Source: Diphasiastrum complanatum | Lineage: Eukaryota > Streptophyta > Lycopodiopsida > Lycopodiales > Lycopodiaceae | Assembly (NCBI GenBank): GCA_029204225.1 | Contig: CM055095.1 | Coordinates: 59,696,414-59,760,413, forward strand | DNA: 64,000 bases | Direction of reading: 5' to 3' | Shown: piece by piece, positions 37,640 to 49,753 of the stretch | Numbering within the stretch: position 1 is the stretch's first letter | Layout of the letters: the number at the start of each line of letters is the position of its first letter | Program-made: the position numbers and the translations under genes | The notes under the pieces: generated by a model | Databases searched by the model: none | What the model saw: the letters and a program-made list of their open reading frames with translations, nothing else | What the model was told of the DNA's origin: nothing

Positions 37640-39674
37640 GATTCGATTTCTTTGCCAGAGTGTATGTGTCTAAGGACGTGCGATGTGTGCAAATTGATTT
37701 CATTTACTTTTCCCGATTTTTCATGACGCTACATGGATATTGATTTTTTAAGAAGCGGTGCAATATTGACCCCATTGAACAAAAATGTGGATCTTCCTAG
37801 TGATGCTTGCACTTTTTATAGTGCTGATAGCATGGTTGAGCGTGATGACTATCATGTGTACGCAGTAAAGTTTTGAATAGCTGGCAACCGAGTGGATCCC
37901 CTCCACATAAGTTGGTGTTGAAGGCTGACATGATAGTGATGTTGTTGTGATCGATAGCGTCACACAAGAGATTGTGCAATGGTACAAAACTTATCATTCG
38001 TAGATTGGGCAAACAGGTCATAGAGGCGGAGATAGTGACTGCGAAGAATATAGGAAGTAGAGTTCTCATTCAGTAGTTTGGTTGGAGTAAAGGTAAGGGT
38101 TAGAGTTAGGATTTTAGATTTTAGGATTATGAGTTAAGATTTTAGAGTTAGATTTATGGATTATGGACATGCAATAGGTTTAGGTTTAGATGTTAGGGAA
38201 GATTAGGATTGGGGTTTTATGTAAAAACTGAAGTATTCAAAAAATTTGCTAAAAGTTACAATACACAAAAATTAGAAAGAGCCCAATTGGTACAATTTTT
38301 TCAGATTCGTGCAAAATGTGATACAAAATCTAGTTTTTTTGGGATCTAGCATCTAAACCTATATCCTCGTCTGTGCCTATGCCTCTAGACCATCAATGTC
38401 ATCATTAGAATGTGAAGAAGTGGAAGATCTATCCTCCTCATTACTATCAATCAAAACATTATCTTCATCCCTATCTTGTAGTCTGAGGTCATCCTCTACA
38501 TGCTCTTGTTTTTCTTGACGAAGGTCCAACTTCAACTACATATTCTTTTCTTGGCAGTCTTTGATGAATGATTTCCTTTGTTGTTTTTCGAAACTAGTGA
38601 CCCAAACTGGTTAATTCAAATTCACAAACAACCTTGAGCCTCAAGACAAGGTGACTTAAGTGGAACCGATTTTTGGTTGTGAGACGTTTTCTTTACCATT
38701 TGAGTTTGCAATCATTTCAGGACATCCTTTCTTGTAATGCATCATGATGTTTTGTTCGATACTTGTGTACATTAATAGATAGTCTCACCATTCTCAGACT
38801 TTGACAAATCAACAGCCTTGCATAACCAAAAAGGATGGCCAAGAAAATTGTCATCTGCAAGTGTGGCAGCCATTGTACCCACCTTGATTTCCTGCACATT
38901 TCCCCTCTAAAAGTTAGGGCCACTTGGACGTTGAAAGCGTGCAAAAGGCATCTTTACAACGGGCCCATTTTGAGTCCTATTATCCCCTAATGCAAGGTGA
39001 TCACATATATTAATAGGTCAATTACTAACCTCAATTCAAGGCTATAATTGCCTTGCTAGTATACTTGGGATGAGTAGAGACAACAAAGTCGGCATGGGAG
39101 AAACATTTGGGACAACACATCCGGCTTGTTACTTCTTTATTTGAAGGAATAGATCACAACAAAGCCGACAGGTCATTTGTTTATAATTTGGATGGGCACC
39201 TGCAGTGCTAGCCCCACACCATCCAATGGTGATGAATGAGGCTAACTAGGTTAAAAACAACTTTCTATCTCCTTGGTGGTGTGAGAGCTGTGCACCAATG
39301 CATGTGCATCTACGGTGCACTCTCTAATGAGAGCCCTCATTAAAGAGTGCACCACAAAGCAGATGCATCAGCGGGGCCTCTGCACAGGCCGCACTCCATC
39401 CAAGGGATCACATATCTTGTTTTTCCTTAGCTTCATCGGACGGAGTGGGGCCACGAAGGAGTGCTCGTGCACATGGAGTGCACACATTCCTTAAGTATTC
39501 CCTCATTGGGAGGACACGACACATCACTTCTACAGTACTCGCTTGCTCGCCGCTCGCTGAGTGCACAGCCCTGTCATCTATCTAGTCAAGGATTTCTGAT
39601 CCGCAGCTAAGCTGCAAGTAAGTCGACGTTGTGTCGATCAGAAGATCAATATTCTTAAGTAGTAAGTATTAGTA
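37640..39674. other. Intergenic, weak coding traces
   Basis: Degenerate TTTAGG-like sequence occurs at about 38095-38200. A minus-strand trace TMAATLADDNFLGHPFWLCK at about 38816-38875 looks like part of an old transposon protein, but I could not extend it. 39000-39674 includes the 5' flank of the dioxygenase gene, with no clear TATA box. Confidence 0.4.
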
Positions 39675-40719
39675 ATGGAAACTTTCGAGCCAATTGATCT
39701 TTCAGGCCTGAATGATGATGTAAAGGCTTCTTCCATCAGGGCTCAGATTGCTGAAGCCTGTGAAAAGAATGGCATCTTCCAAGTTATCAATCACGGCGTG
39801 CCAGTAGAGCTCATGGACAAGCTGAAAGAAGTGGGCCACAAATTCTTTGATCTGAGCAAGGAAGAAAAGCTTGTAATTGCTGCAAAGCCAGAGATAGCAG
39901 CTGATGGCTATGTCAGCTGTTTGAACCTTACTGATCCTGAGCAGAAGAGCTGGCGGGAAGCTGTGGAGATTCAAACTCTCCCACTGTCCGGAAGGCAGTA
40001 CAAGTACTGGCCACAGCAGCCAGCTGAACTCAGAGAGACCCTGGAAAAGTACACAGTAGCAATACTGAATCTAGCTCGTATGCTGCTGGATGTCATCTCT
40101 GAGAACCTCGGGCTGAAACCCACGTACCTGAGGGAGGCTATGGGGGATCCGGAGATACAGCAGAACTATCATTCCAGTGTTATCGTGCCTGCCCAGAGCC
40201 AGAAAATTTTTATGGCCTGCCTCCACACTCCGACATTGGATGCCTCGCCATTGTGATGCAAGAGGGCGAGGGATTGCAAATCTTTGACGAATTGAACGAT
40301 AAATGGGAGCTGGTGCCAGCTTATCCGAATGCATTGGTCGTTTATCTAGCAGATCAAACTGAGGTTAGTGCAACACGCAAATATTGCTGCTTAAATCTAC
40401 CTCCCTTCACGCTCCATGGAAAAAGTTTTAGCTCATCTGTAGTTGGCAACGTTATATTGTTGTATGAGTGACGCTGCTGTATGTTTATGAACTGTAGATC
40501 ATTACGAATGGGAGATACAAAAGTCCAGAACACATAGCTATTGTGCACAGCCAACGCACAAGGAGATCCTACGTAACCCAGTACCATCCAGGAATGGAAC
40601 AGAAGATCTTTCCCGCACCAGAGCTAGTGGACACGAAGGTAGGTTCTGTGTACAGGGAATTCTTCTTCAAAGATTATCGGCAGGCTTTGACAGAGGGACG
40701 TGTAATAAAAAACGTCTAA
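39675..40719 (+). pseudogene. 2-oxoglutarate/Fe(II)-dependent dioxygenase, one frameshift
   Basis: Exon 1 (39675-40363) starts METFEPIDLSGL and contains the DIOX_N region ending in GIFQVINHGVP. After a frameshift near 40180 it continues CPEPENFYGLPPHSDIGCLA with the first iron ligands His-x-Asp, then LQIFDELNDKWELVPAYPNA. A 134-bp GT-AG intron (40364-40497) precedes exon 2, which carries IITNGRYKSPEH with the distal His and RRS as the 2-oxoglutarate-binding Arg-x-Ser. It ends at TAA 40717. The family includes plant hormone and specialised-metabolism oxygenases such as the SRG1/DMR6-like groups. All three iron ligands are present, so apart from the one frame break near NYHSSV the gene looks intact. 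A sequencing error or a very young pseudogene are both possible. Confidence 0.85.
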
Positions 40720-41173
40720 TTCAGTCATTTGCCATCAATAACTCTGTGAGTAGTTGACTTCAACCTTTTTCATGATCAAACAGTTGTATCGGTCAAACTG
40801 TCAAGAATAGGTATTTCTTATATAGCTTATTGAACACATTCAAGTGAAGTGGGTTGCTAGAATGAGGATCGCGATTTGCTAGATAGAATTTGCCACGCTT
40901 GCTTGAATTCAATTCCTGTTTTTAATAGTTTCCTTTTCTAATTTTGGAAAAGTAGACATCTTGATCAGAGCGCCTACCTCAGATCTCTCTTGGTATTATT
41001 ACTTGGCATTGGACGTGCATTTTGAAGCTTTTTATTATCGGTTTTTTTGAAAGTCAACATCCTATAAGTTTTTCATGAAAATTGTTTTTTGATGAAAGAT
41101 GTCGGTTGCATTCTCAAGAGATGCCGGCATTGCCGAACACTGCTTCATACTTCTTAACAGCAACAGCAACGAT
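40720..41173. other. 3' flank of the dioxygenase gene
   Basis: AT-rich, with no further exon or repeat recognised. Confidence 0.5.
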
Positions 41174-41387
41174 GTGGTATTATACCACAAAGGCTTTGCC
41201 ATGTCATATTGTCTTATTTTGATTTTTTGTGAAGATTAAAAGAATGTGCAAGAATAGCTTAGTAAAATTTTGATGGTTGTTTGTAACTTTTACAAGGCAA
41301 ATGGTATTAAAGATTGTGATGATGATTTTTTTTTGGTTAATCCAACAATTTCAGCATTATGGCAAGGCTTTCGTGACATAATACCAC
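41174..41387. mobile_element. MITE-like element with ~29-bp inverted ends
   Basis: GTGGTATTATACCACAAAGG...TTTGCCAT at 41174-41202 is the imperfect inverse of ATGGCAAGGCTTTCGTGACA...ATACCAC at 41359-41387. The 214-bp span is AT-rich and non-coding. A clear target duplication was not visible. Confidence 0.5.
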
Positions 41388-42493
41388 AATAATAACTCTA
41401 ATACACACATTTAAAACTTCAATAGATAATAGCTAAGTTTGGTACAAGCACTAGAAACTTCAATCTGTTATGATTCAACTTTCGTCTTTTTGTCTTCTAA
41501 AAGACCAGTTTGGCTTTGTAAATCTAAAATTGCAAAGTACCAACTTGTTATTGAGTTCACGTGAAGAGATCTGATATGATAAGATTTTTGGATGATTATT
41601 ATTCTGTTATACTAGACGATACAATTAACTAAACAAAGCTGTTGTCCTAAAAAAGACTCTTGCTCGCCTCTGCTTTTTATTCTATTGTGACATTATTAAC
41701 TAATAGATCTACATCTAACGATAATCGCTTTTTTTGGGGATAAAAATGACCACCCCTTTGTTGGAGGTGATAGAACTCCATGAAAATCATAATCAGCCAC
41801 ACAATAGTGATGTAGTACACCTCATCACCAAAACAAAATAGCTCCATCAAATCTTGCACAAACGTTTTGTGATTTACGACAATCTTCACCATCTGCAAGA
41901 GCATAAACTATGTGTCAACCAAACTATGCAACATTGAACATTGTCAAAAACGCTTGTATTTAATAGTTTAGCAAAATTTTAGCATCTGCAAGAAGATAAA
42001 CAACATCAATCAGACCTTCATGAGATAAAAACTGATACAATCATAACAACAACATTGAACATTGTTAAAAATGATTCATACATGACCTAAACATTGTATC
42101 ACTCTACATTCATAAATCCTAAACTATGCAATGTATTTGGTCAAGATAATAAATAACTCACCAACATTACTGACATGCTTGCTGATTGGATTCAATGTTC
42201 GAAATTTGTCATCAAATAAGTTGCAAATATAGATCTTGACAAACCTTTCTTGCAGACCGCTCCCAAACTACGTCTGTTTCTTGTGTGACACAGATTATGC
42301 TACAACTTCCACCTAGGAGAATTTTAAATTGGAATAGGCTCTAATTGGTCAAGGGTTTTCACTGGAGGCCTCTACATTTGTATACAAAGTTTAAACTTTG
42401 GCATTCACCAAAGTGATTGTGTACAGTTGCAAATGCCTAGATCTAAATGCTTGCAACAATAAGAGCCTCTCCAAGTTTAAAGGTTTGCTCAGG
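41388..42493. other. Intergenic, AT-rich with short repeats
   Basis: The phrase AACATTGAACATTGTCAAAAA recurs near 41930 and 42045, each after CATCTGCAAGA. Minus-strand fragments such as QMVKIVVNHKTFVQDLMELF (near 41880) and FVKIYICNLFDDKFRTLNP (near 42220) might be exons of the helicase-bearing element to the right, but this is weak. Confidence 0.35.
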
Positions 42494-42753
42494 TCACAAA
42501 GCTAGTATCTGAAAACGTTGAGGATAATACTGTAGCGGTCCCTCATCCCAAAAAAAAAAGATCTGCTTATTCCTATCGGCTCCCTCCACACCCATAACAC
42601 GCATGTTCATTGATAGTTTGTACACCTCCATGTATTCTACAAATGCAAACACTTCAGTGAAGCGTTCACAATCTGTGCACGGCTGCCCCATCGTACGACC
42701 AAGAGCACCTGACGGAAATCACCACAAAAAATGATCATAACTCCAAATTGATG
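42494..42753 (-). pseudogene. PIF1/Helitron-type helicase fragment
   Basis: The minus strand reads HQFGVMIIFCGDFRQVLLVV then RAQIVNASLK. After a frameshift near 42660 it gives YMEVYKLSMNMRVMG. GDFRQVLPV, the NASL box and KL..NMRV are hallmark motifs of PIF1-like helicases in plant Helitrons. The fragment is short and lacks both the Walker A region and the C-terminus. The neighbouring intergenic DNA may hold further remnants. Confidence 0.7.
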
Positions 42754-42759
42754 GAATGC

Positions 42760-43960
42760 TAAGTGGGAGAGAGAAAGAGAGATAAGGTGCAAAATAGTTT
42801 TCGTTCACAACAAGATTGATAAAATAATTCACACTCAGACAAACATGAGTACAATCCATCGAATAGATCAGATGAGGTGTGGAATTACTACGAAATAGTT
42901 TCGGTTTTGAAGTTTAGTTTAGAATTTCAGAATGATAATGCAGTATGATAAATTTGGTTCCTCAAGTGTCGCAGACAGCCATCATCTGATCAGAAACTGA
43001 GTCGTCATAGATGTTTGTATTCTGATTAGAGTGAGTGAACGAGTGTGAATTAGCAGTAAATCAGTAGGATGAAAGTGTAATAAGATCACAATACAAATAT
43101 CTACATTAGACACAGGTAGAAAGAACGTGTTGCTTGTATATTACACTGAAATTTTGAACAACACAAAGTGTTATAGCCAGAATGCAGGCGTGACTTGGAT
43201 GCTAAATAAATTCCGTTTAGATGAATTAGTTTGCATCATGGAGCATCATCAATTGATATGAACTAGAGATGTATTTATAGATGGCATTCTTGTAATTACA
43301 AGAACACAAAGTTGGCTCCAACGGTGCCTTGGCGGTTCCTTGCGGTGCCTTTCAATGCCTTGGTTGAGTCTTTGTGAGATGACTCGAAGTCGTCAAAGTT
43401 TGTCGAACAAGTCGATCGAGGTAGTCGCATGCCTCGATCATCGAACCAGTGAGGTGATTTGATCATCGAAGTGCTTGGATCAATAGATCATCGAAGTGGT
43501 TGGATACTTCAGATACTTCATTGAAGTAGTCGAGTGACTTGATGGTTGAAGTTGTCGAAGATGGCCAGGTCTTCGATGCTCTTCGAAATACTTTGACATT
43601 CGAGTAGAGAAATAGATGGGAATGGATACCCTTTGTTATGATGTAGATTAGACGGAAAGTCGATGAAGTTAACTTTCAAATAGTTTGGCTGATTTGATTT
43701 GATTCTGTGTAGAAATTGCAGGTTGTCGAGCTACTTGCAAAAACCCGTGTATTTTACCAGACATTGTTCTGCACATAGAATGAGAATAGTTTTGTAGAGT
43801 AGCAAAACAGGCAACTATGATTTCTATAGGTATCAGATGAGTAGACACAGAACCAAAAGAGGTTGCATTTGATCCAGATCAATGATCACAAATGTGCAGG
43901 AAGAATTCTTGAAATATAAAATAGCATCACCAAGGAGGAAATTGTGAGCTTAATTTCCAA
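42760..43960 (-). repeat. Probable 3' LTR region of a Copia element
   Basis: On the minus strand a purine tract AAGGGGGAC (about 43965) precedes sequence starting TGGAAATTAAGCTCAC. A TATA box CTATAAATAC lies near 43275. This fits a 3' LTR following the RNase H fragment at 43965-44575, but the far end could not be fixed because no second copy is in the window. Repeated GTCGAAG/CATCGAAG phrases fill 43380-43580. Confidence 0.4.
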
Positions 43961-43964
43961 TAGT

Positions 43965-44575
43965 CCCCCTTAAGGTCACAGTTGGTGCCTTGATTGTCTT
44001 TGACAGATTCAGCATATTTAAGAATTTATGGTGCTTGATTATGGGAAGAGCTTTGGTGAATATGTCTACAACCATTTATGTTGTGGAGCAGTATTGGAGA
44101 ATCACTTAACCTGAGAAAGTCTTTTCCCAAATAAAATGGTATTGGATCTTAATGTGCTTTGACTTGCCATGAAATCTGGGATTCAGAGACAATGAAATAT
44201 AGCTCAAATTGTCACACATAATGGTAGTAGGCTAAAATTGAGTGTGAGGTAAATCATGGAATAATAACCTGATCCATATGGCTTCTTTTGAAGCTTGGCA
44301 TGCTATGATGATGTACTCTACTTCGGTTGATGAAAGTTTTATTGATTTCTACTTTCTTGAATTCCACAAAATTGGTCTCCTTGCCAGAAAGAAACATAAC
44401 CCAAAGGTAGAACTTTTTTTTGGTAGAGACAGTTCCTCCCCAATCTGAGTTTGAGTAGCCTCGCAGGACTAGTGGGTCGATAACATTCCCATCATAGCAT
44501 AAAATGTGAGCTAAACTTTCCTGAATATATTTCATCACTCTCTCTAATGCTTTCCAATGCAAAATCCTAGGATTA
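43965..44575 (-). pseudogene. Copia RT/RNase H C-terminal remnant
   Basis: The minus strand reads HWKALERVMKYIQESLAHIL and LRGYSNSDWGGTVSTKKKFY. Decayed blocks follow, including a degenerate integration-proximal end (VDIFTKAL, about 44065). These match the last part of Copia pol. Several frame breaks are present. Confidence 0.75.
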
Positions 44576-44983
44576 GAGATGAATTAACTTTTTAGGAATA
44601 GTGATTTGAAATTTTTTGAATAAATGCATAAGAAATCCTACAATAAAATAATTGTTTTACTAATTATTGATTATTATAAAATTATTATCTTTGTAATGGT
44701 GATGATTATATGAACTTTGTCAGTCATGCTTTGTGATATCTCACATGGATTTTAGTTCATGAATGCATGACTATTGAACAAGAAAATATTTTGTATCAAT
44801 AACCACATTATGAATAAATGACACATGCCCATGTATAAAAAATCATCAAAAAATAGAGTAAGATTATCATTTTGAGTTAATATGCAAAGTTAAGTGTCCA
44901 ATATATTACCCAAAATGGGGGCAATGGATATTCTAAGCGACATCCCATTTCCATAAGTGGGTTTGGCTTGAATTTTGCGAAGA
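44576..44983. other. Intergenic, no feature recognised
   Basis: AT-rich, with no coding frame or repeat that I can support. Confidence 0.5.
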
Positions 44984-45087
44984 ATGGATGCTGCGTCCGA
45001 CATTACTGAACAACAACCCTAGCGCAGCAGGCGGAGAAGGATACCATCGACTCGGGACAATATATCACTCTGAAGGTCATTGCACAG
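44984..45087 (+). pseudogene. SUMO-like first exon, orphan
   Basis: ATG at 44984 gives MDAASDITEQQP. With a one-base shift the frame continues LAQQAEKDTIDSGQYITLKV then IAQ and a GT splice donor (GTGGGT) at 45088. Plant and animal SUMO proteins begin with a short polar tail followed by (H/Y)I.LKV.GQ, and plant SUMO genes have an intron right after this Gln. No second exon with the remaining beta-grasp fold was found downstream, so this looks like a stranded exon of a broken gene. The match is short and therefore tentative. Confidence 0.35.
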
Positions 45088-46069
45088 GTGGGTCTGGATT
45101 TGCTCCTTTTCTAAGGGCAATAATTGAGGTTGAATGCTTGCGTTTCTTATTTAGAGTGAAGGATTCGGAATGTTGGAGAAGTAGGAAAATTGATTGGTAG
45201 TTTTATTTGATGGGGAGCTTTGTATTTGTTTGTGGAACTATTAGAATTGGCTTGGAAATTGAGTTTCCTCTTTTGAAGCAGAAGTGCCATGTTGGTGTTC
45301 TTCCTGGCTTTGAATATAAGAGGCTGCAAATTAACCCCTATTCTAATTTAAGATGGCTTTGACCCATACCTCATTTTTTTGGTTTTCAGAATGGAAACCA
45401 AACATTTTTCAGGATCAAAAGAAAGACTAAGCTAAGAAAGCTAATGAAGGTTTATTGTGAGCTGTAGACAATTGACTTAAATGCAATTGCTTTTCTTTTC
45501 GACAACTACAAACTAAGAGGGAACAGATTCCTGAGGAAGTACCTCGCATTCTGGCCCAAAATTGAGAGCGATGTGTTTCTGCTTCCAAGTAGAAAAAAAA
45601 ACAATTCAAGACACATAAAAAAAGCTTCCATTATGAAAAAAGTTTACAGATCCAAGGCTGCCAAACCACGCGCTTCACAATAAAAACTGAATTTAATGAT
45701 GAAGTATCATCACCATTGGGGCTATTGGGGTGGCCTGGAGGAATCAAACGCGGTAGAGAATATTTTGCTGCAGGCATTGCATCTGACCATACCTTCACTG
45801 CTGTGCCGGCTCTCCATTAATCCAATTATAGCTTTCAATCCACCTTCTATTGCTCCAAAAAATCAAAAAAAGCTTACCCACGGTCATCTTAGTTCAGCTG
45901 ATTTTTCTTTAACAATCAATAACCTCTATTGCAATCCAATGCAACCATTTAGAATGTTATTAGCATCGTTCTATCTGGTACTCATTGTTTTGGCTATTTC
46001 TTTTGTGTTGATCTCTACAAAGTGGCATGTTGCAGCCGGAGACTTTCTCTGATCATTGTCCACTGATGA
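45088..46069. other. Intergenic, no feature recognised
   Basis: No homologous frame was found. A plus-strand open frame starting at 45696 includes a hydrophobic stretch but overlaps the antisense of the ketoacyl-CoA synthase remnant and is not called. Confidence 0.45.
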
Positions 46070-46814
46070 TTGCAACCTAAAACAAGTGATTGTGAAAGAT
46101 GAAGGAGCTCATCTTTCATTCATAGATGTTCTCCATGCTCACAACAACAACATACGAGCTACCATGCATGGCGCACTTTCAAAGGACTCCTTTGAGAAGT
46201 CCATGGCAATCAAGCCCACACTGCCGCCTGTTCCTCCCAAATTATAGCTCCTAATGGTCTCTTTGATCTTGTAGTGATTGACTACCATCGCTGAGTGCAA
46301 TGGCATTGAAGTAGCGATTGACTACCATCGTTAGTGCAATGGCATTGAATTGAACAAACTGTAGCTAACAATCAAAATTTCTATCTCTGTCAGAGTATTG
46401 ACGTTGGGTTTTCTGAAGAGCTTATCCAAAGCTCCGAACATTAACTCTTCCGGCTCCAAGCATACGTGCTTCATACCAGGCTCGGTGGATTGCTGTTGAT
46501 CAAAGACAAAGGAAGGGACGTAGGCTTCATCACCCAAACTGGAACGCATCAACACTTTCTATGGAAATTGAGGATCACGTCGTTGTACATGCCATATTGC
46601 CTCGCAAAATGCTTGAGATGTTCAATAGAGCATTTGCAATAGTCCTCAGGCCTATAGTATGCAAAATCCACGAGGTAGATCAACCGCAGGGTGTGATTAG
46701 TGTAATTACATAAACAACAGCTACTATGGAAGCAACTCCAACCCATAGGAGCGAGCTGATACCATTGATCTCTAGACTTTTGGTTGCAAATTCAATCAGC
46801 CCATCTCCCGCCAT
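46070..46814 (-). pseudogene. 3-ketoacyl-CoA synthase (FAE1/KCS family), catalytic Cys lost
   Basis: From ATG 46814 the minus strand encodes MAGDGLIEFATKSLEINGIS and an N-terminal membrane helix (VGVASIVAVVYVITLI). After frame breaks it gives LIYLVDFAYYRPEDY, SLGDEAYVPSFVFD, LEPEELMFGALDKLFRKPNV and EILIVSYSLFN. A gap follows and then SAMVVNHYKIKETIRSYNLG, which leads directly into GTGGSVG. In active KCS enzymes the last motif is GGMGCSAG with the nucleophilic Cys; here the Cys codon is GGC (Gly, about 46219). It ends around SSYVVVVSMENIYE. KCS elongates very-long-chain fatty acids for cuticle wax and suberin in the ER. This copy has at least three frame breaks and cannot be active. Confidence 0.85.
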
Positions 46815-46855
46815 GCCATCAAATTCTATTGCCACTACAATGACTAAGGAATGCA

Positions 46856-47790
46856 TTAATTATCAAACAACCTTAGCCAAGTCTGAGATCTGAGACAATG
46901 GGTGAAGAGAAGAAGAGATGAAGAGACGAGTGAAGAGGAGACGAGAGGAGTGAATAGGAGAGAGGTGTTGCGAGGAGCACGTGAGATAGAGGTGCGGGGG
47001 GAGAGAGAATGGAGAACGCGTGAGCTCTTGACATGCAGATATCGCGGAGGTGGGGAGAGAGAGAGAGAGATTTCACGCGAGCGACAGAGAGTAAGTTTTA
47101 AGGAACAACTTCCAACACCTTCAATTGCACATGTATCACCAACTGTTGTGTATATTGATTTCTTAGGATCTAGAACAGATTCAATAGAAACAAAAGAATA
47201 TTTGGAGCAACTCACATGAGTTGTTGTTCCACTATCAATATACCATGATACATCATTAAAAGGTAAAGAAGAAAACTAGACATTAAAAGAGATGTCTCTC
47301 CACAACTTGCATGTGAGTCTTCTATGATACAACTGGTTTGAACTTCTTGTGTCTTCTTCTTGAAGTTAGAAGGATGAGCTGACTCATCTTCTACTCCACC
47401 ATAGTCTTTGTTCTTTGCGTTTTTCTTGGTGAAGGCACGAGAGTACTAGTTCTTACTCCTCTTTCTTGACTTGATCTTGGCTTCTTGAAGGTTCTTCAAA
47501 GTCTCCCAAGTCTCCTTTGCTGAGGTGCATGAACTAATCTCTCTCAACATCTCATCAAAGATGTTCAATTTGATGATATGTAGAGCAATTCTTGCTCTCT
47601 TCTTGAATCTCTGAGCCTCATCAAAAGCTGCAGGTTCAACTTCAGTTCCAGTTACAATATCCATTACACCATAGAGAATCAACAAGGATTCTATCCTATC
47701 CGTCCAAACTGAATAGTTAAAGGTGTATAGTCTTTCACTAGCTTGAAAGAGACAATCTCCTACATGAATGTGAAGACTCTTGTAATTGGA
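46856..47790 (-). pseudogene. Copia gag and protease remnant
   Basis: The minus strand gives HVGDCLFQASERLYTFNYSV and LHIIKLNIFDEMLREISSCT (gag), a deletion of the gag centre, and then VSWYIDSGTTTHVSCSKYSF (protease, about 47230). Homology ends in a GA/CT-rich stretch near 46900-47075. It lies just upstream of the ketoacyl-CoA synthase remnant. Confidence 0.78.
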
Positions 47791-48523
47791 CTACAATATG
47801 TTTGAGCTTGTTCCTATCTGAATTAGAGTTGCTGCTCTCTTTCACTATAGGTATTTTCAAAAAATGTACTACCTTCCTATGTGAAACACATGCAACTGTA
47901 TTTGAGACAGATCTCAAATATTCCACAAGACAAGCTAACTAGATCAGATACACAAAGTGGATTGTGACACTTTGGTTAGTTTGAATCCTACTTTTGGCAC
48001 GTGTGAAATGCAACAAAAGAAAACAGTATTGACACTCAGAAGGCTCAAAGGGTGTTCAATTACTTCAAACTCAGTCTTGATTTTTAGTTTCTTGTGTAGG
48101 ATGCTCACAACCATGAATTCAGAACAAAGTAAAAATTGATTCGAATCAAAATGTTGTCACTCGGATTTTGGACCTATCCTAATCCTCTTTAAGAGCTTAT
48201 AGCTCTTTCTAGACACTTCAGATTGATTTGATTTTGATTTCTATGGAAAGTACAGATCATAAGCTTTCCATCAAGCTATAACACTACTATCTTTGGATCT
48301 ATCAGCAAGGAAAACAAAGGGACTGAAAATATCGGATTTTCACACGTGTGGAATTCCATAATTCCGTACTACCTCAATTTAGGCTTGAAAATTCAGTTCA
48401 GGTCCGATTTGATCCAATTACACTTCAGAGAAATGTTAGAAAAGGTGAAAAACTGCTTTTTTGCTTGTTTATCTCTTAATTTCTTGTACTATCAAGGAAA
48501 TTAACATGCAAAGCTTAATGAGG
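47791..48523 (-). other. Leader of the Copia element at 46.9-48.9 kb
   Basis: Non-coding sequence between gag and the primer site. It includes a TTTCACACGTGTGGAA palindrome near 48340. Confidence 0.6.
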
Positions 48524-48906
48524 CTCTGATACCATGTTGAAAATTCCAGAATTCACACGTGTGGGGAATGTCCACAAGAGTGATTGATCTTGATTAAGCT
48601 TTGTGATTGGCACAGTACCCTGATTCTAGATTGCTGAAAACTTAGGAAATTATGCATTTATTGTGGCTCGAGTTTCTACAAGGTCATAATTGACCAATTC
48701 CATGTGAATCTCTATATGCATGTCAAACTAGACATTGTCAACATTATTGCATATCATACTAGACCAACTAGACTTTATGCATGTCACTGGAATTTGATCT
48801 ACCTAACCCAAACTCGTCCTATTCTACAAGGATATGTGCTCAATTCACATACCTTGGATATGTACAAAATATTTACATGGGTAGGATCCCCCAAACATTA
48901 ACAACA
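48524..48906 (-). repeat. Primer site and LTR of the same Copia element
   Basis: TGGTATCAGAG (minus, 48524-48534) adjoins an LTR end reading GAATTTTCAACA. The LTR holds CACACGTGTGG near 48553. Its other end is placed tentatively at 48906, where the minus strand reads TGTTGTTAATG. Confidence 0.55.
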
Positions 48907-49753
48907 GATGATAGATATGTTTTTTAATTTTTAACAAGAAGGAGTTATGGGACATTGTTGCAGGCATTGAAGTCCGGCCTAATACTACTCCAGGTGATAT
49001 GAGGGCCTTTGACTCGAAGCACAAACAAGAACAATTCGCGACAGTCAACATGTCTTTGACTCAAAGCACGAACGATTCGCAAATTAATCGTGAATTGCAA
49101 GCACACCTCCAGGACCGCAAACCGCAAAAAGGGACGCGAAACAAAAACTACGAAAAGAAATGAAAAGAACGAATGCAAACATGAGATTACGATTCGGACG
49201 AAGAAAAATCTTTTGCGTTGTCAGCTGGCAGCTCAACGGGCTTCACGCCCAGCTGAAACGCGTAGCAACAACGGAGACTAACTAACTAGTTGATTAGCGT
49301 TAACTAGTCATGTGATTCGACATTTAGCTATCTTGTAAACTCCACATAGTGGAGGTATAAACGATCCTCTCTGGATCATAAGAAATAAGATGAGAATACA
49401 GAGATCTGTAAGAGACAGAGAGAGACGTAGCAAATAGAGTAAGAAAGTAAAGACACCATAGCTGTGCATGAAAGCCTGCCAACGAGCAGAACACAGTGAA
49501 AGAGTAGAATGTCATTCCACCAACAAGCCTCTAAACTAAAATTGATAATTCAGTCACTCTATTTTCGTGCATCTCGTCTTGTGTTGTGTGTCATGATTGC
49601 TAGAATAGAATGTGTTCTGTGATGCGTAGTTGAGTGTCTGGGTTCCTGTAAGGGCTTCCACACAGAAGAAAATTAAAAGACAGAAAATTGTTCGCGATAA
49701 AGAAGACTAAGAGGATGAACACAAATAAGTCCCGCACACACGGCCCCGCGACA
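48907..49753 (+). repeat. Probable 5' LTR region of Copia element D
   Basis: The sequence directly left of the primer site at 49754 ends GCGACA and includes GGTATAAACG near 49352 as a possible TATA box. The left boundary is not visible because no second LTR copy was found. Confidence 0.4.

Noticed and set aside
38095-38200. Interstitial telomere repeats
   Set aside because: The TTTAGGG-like units are too irregular to separate from AT-rich DNA with chance similarity.
45696-46247. A plus-strand frame with one TGA and a hydrophobic stretch
   Set aside because: Its right third is the antisense of the ketoacyl-CoA synthase remnant, and the rest has no recognisable homology.
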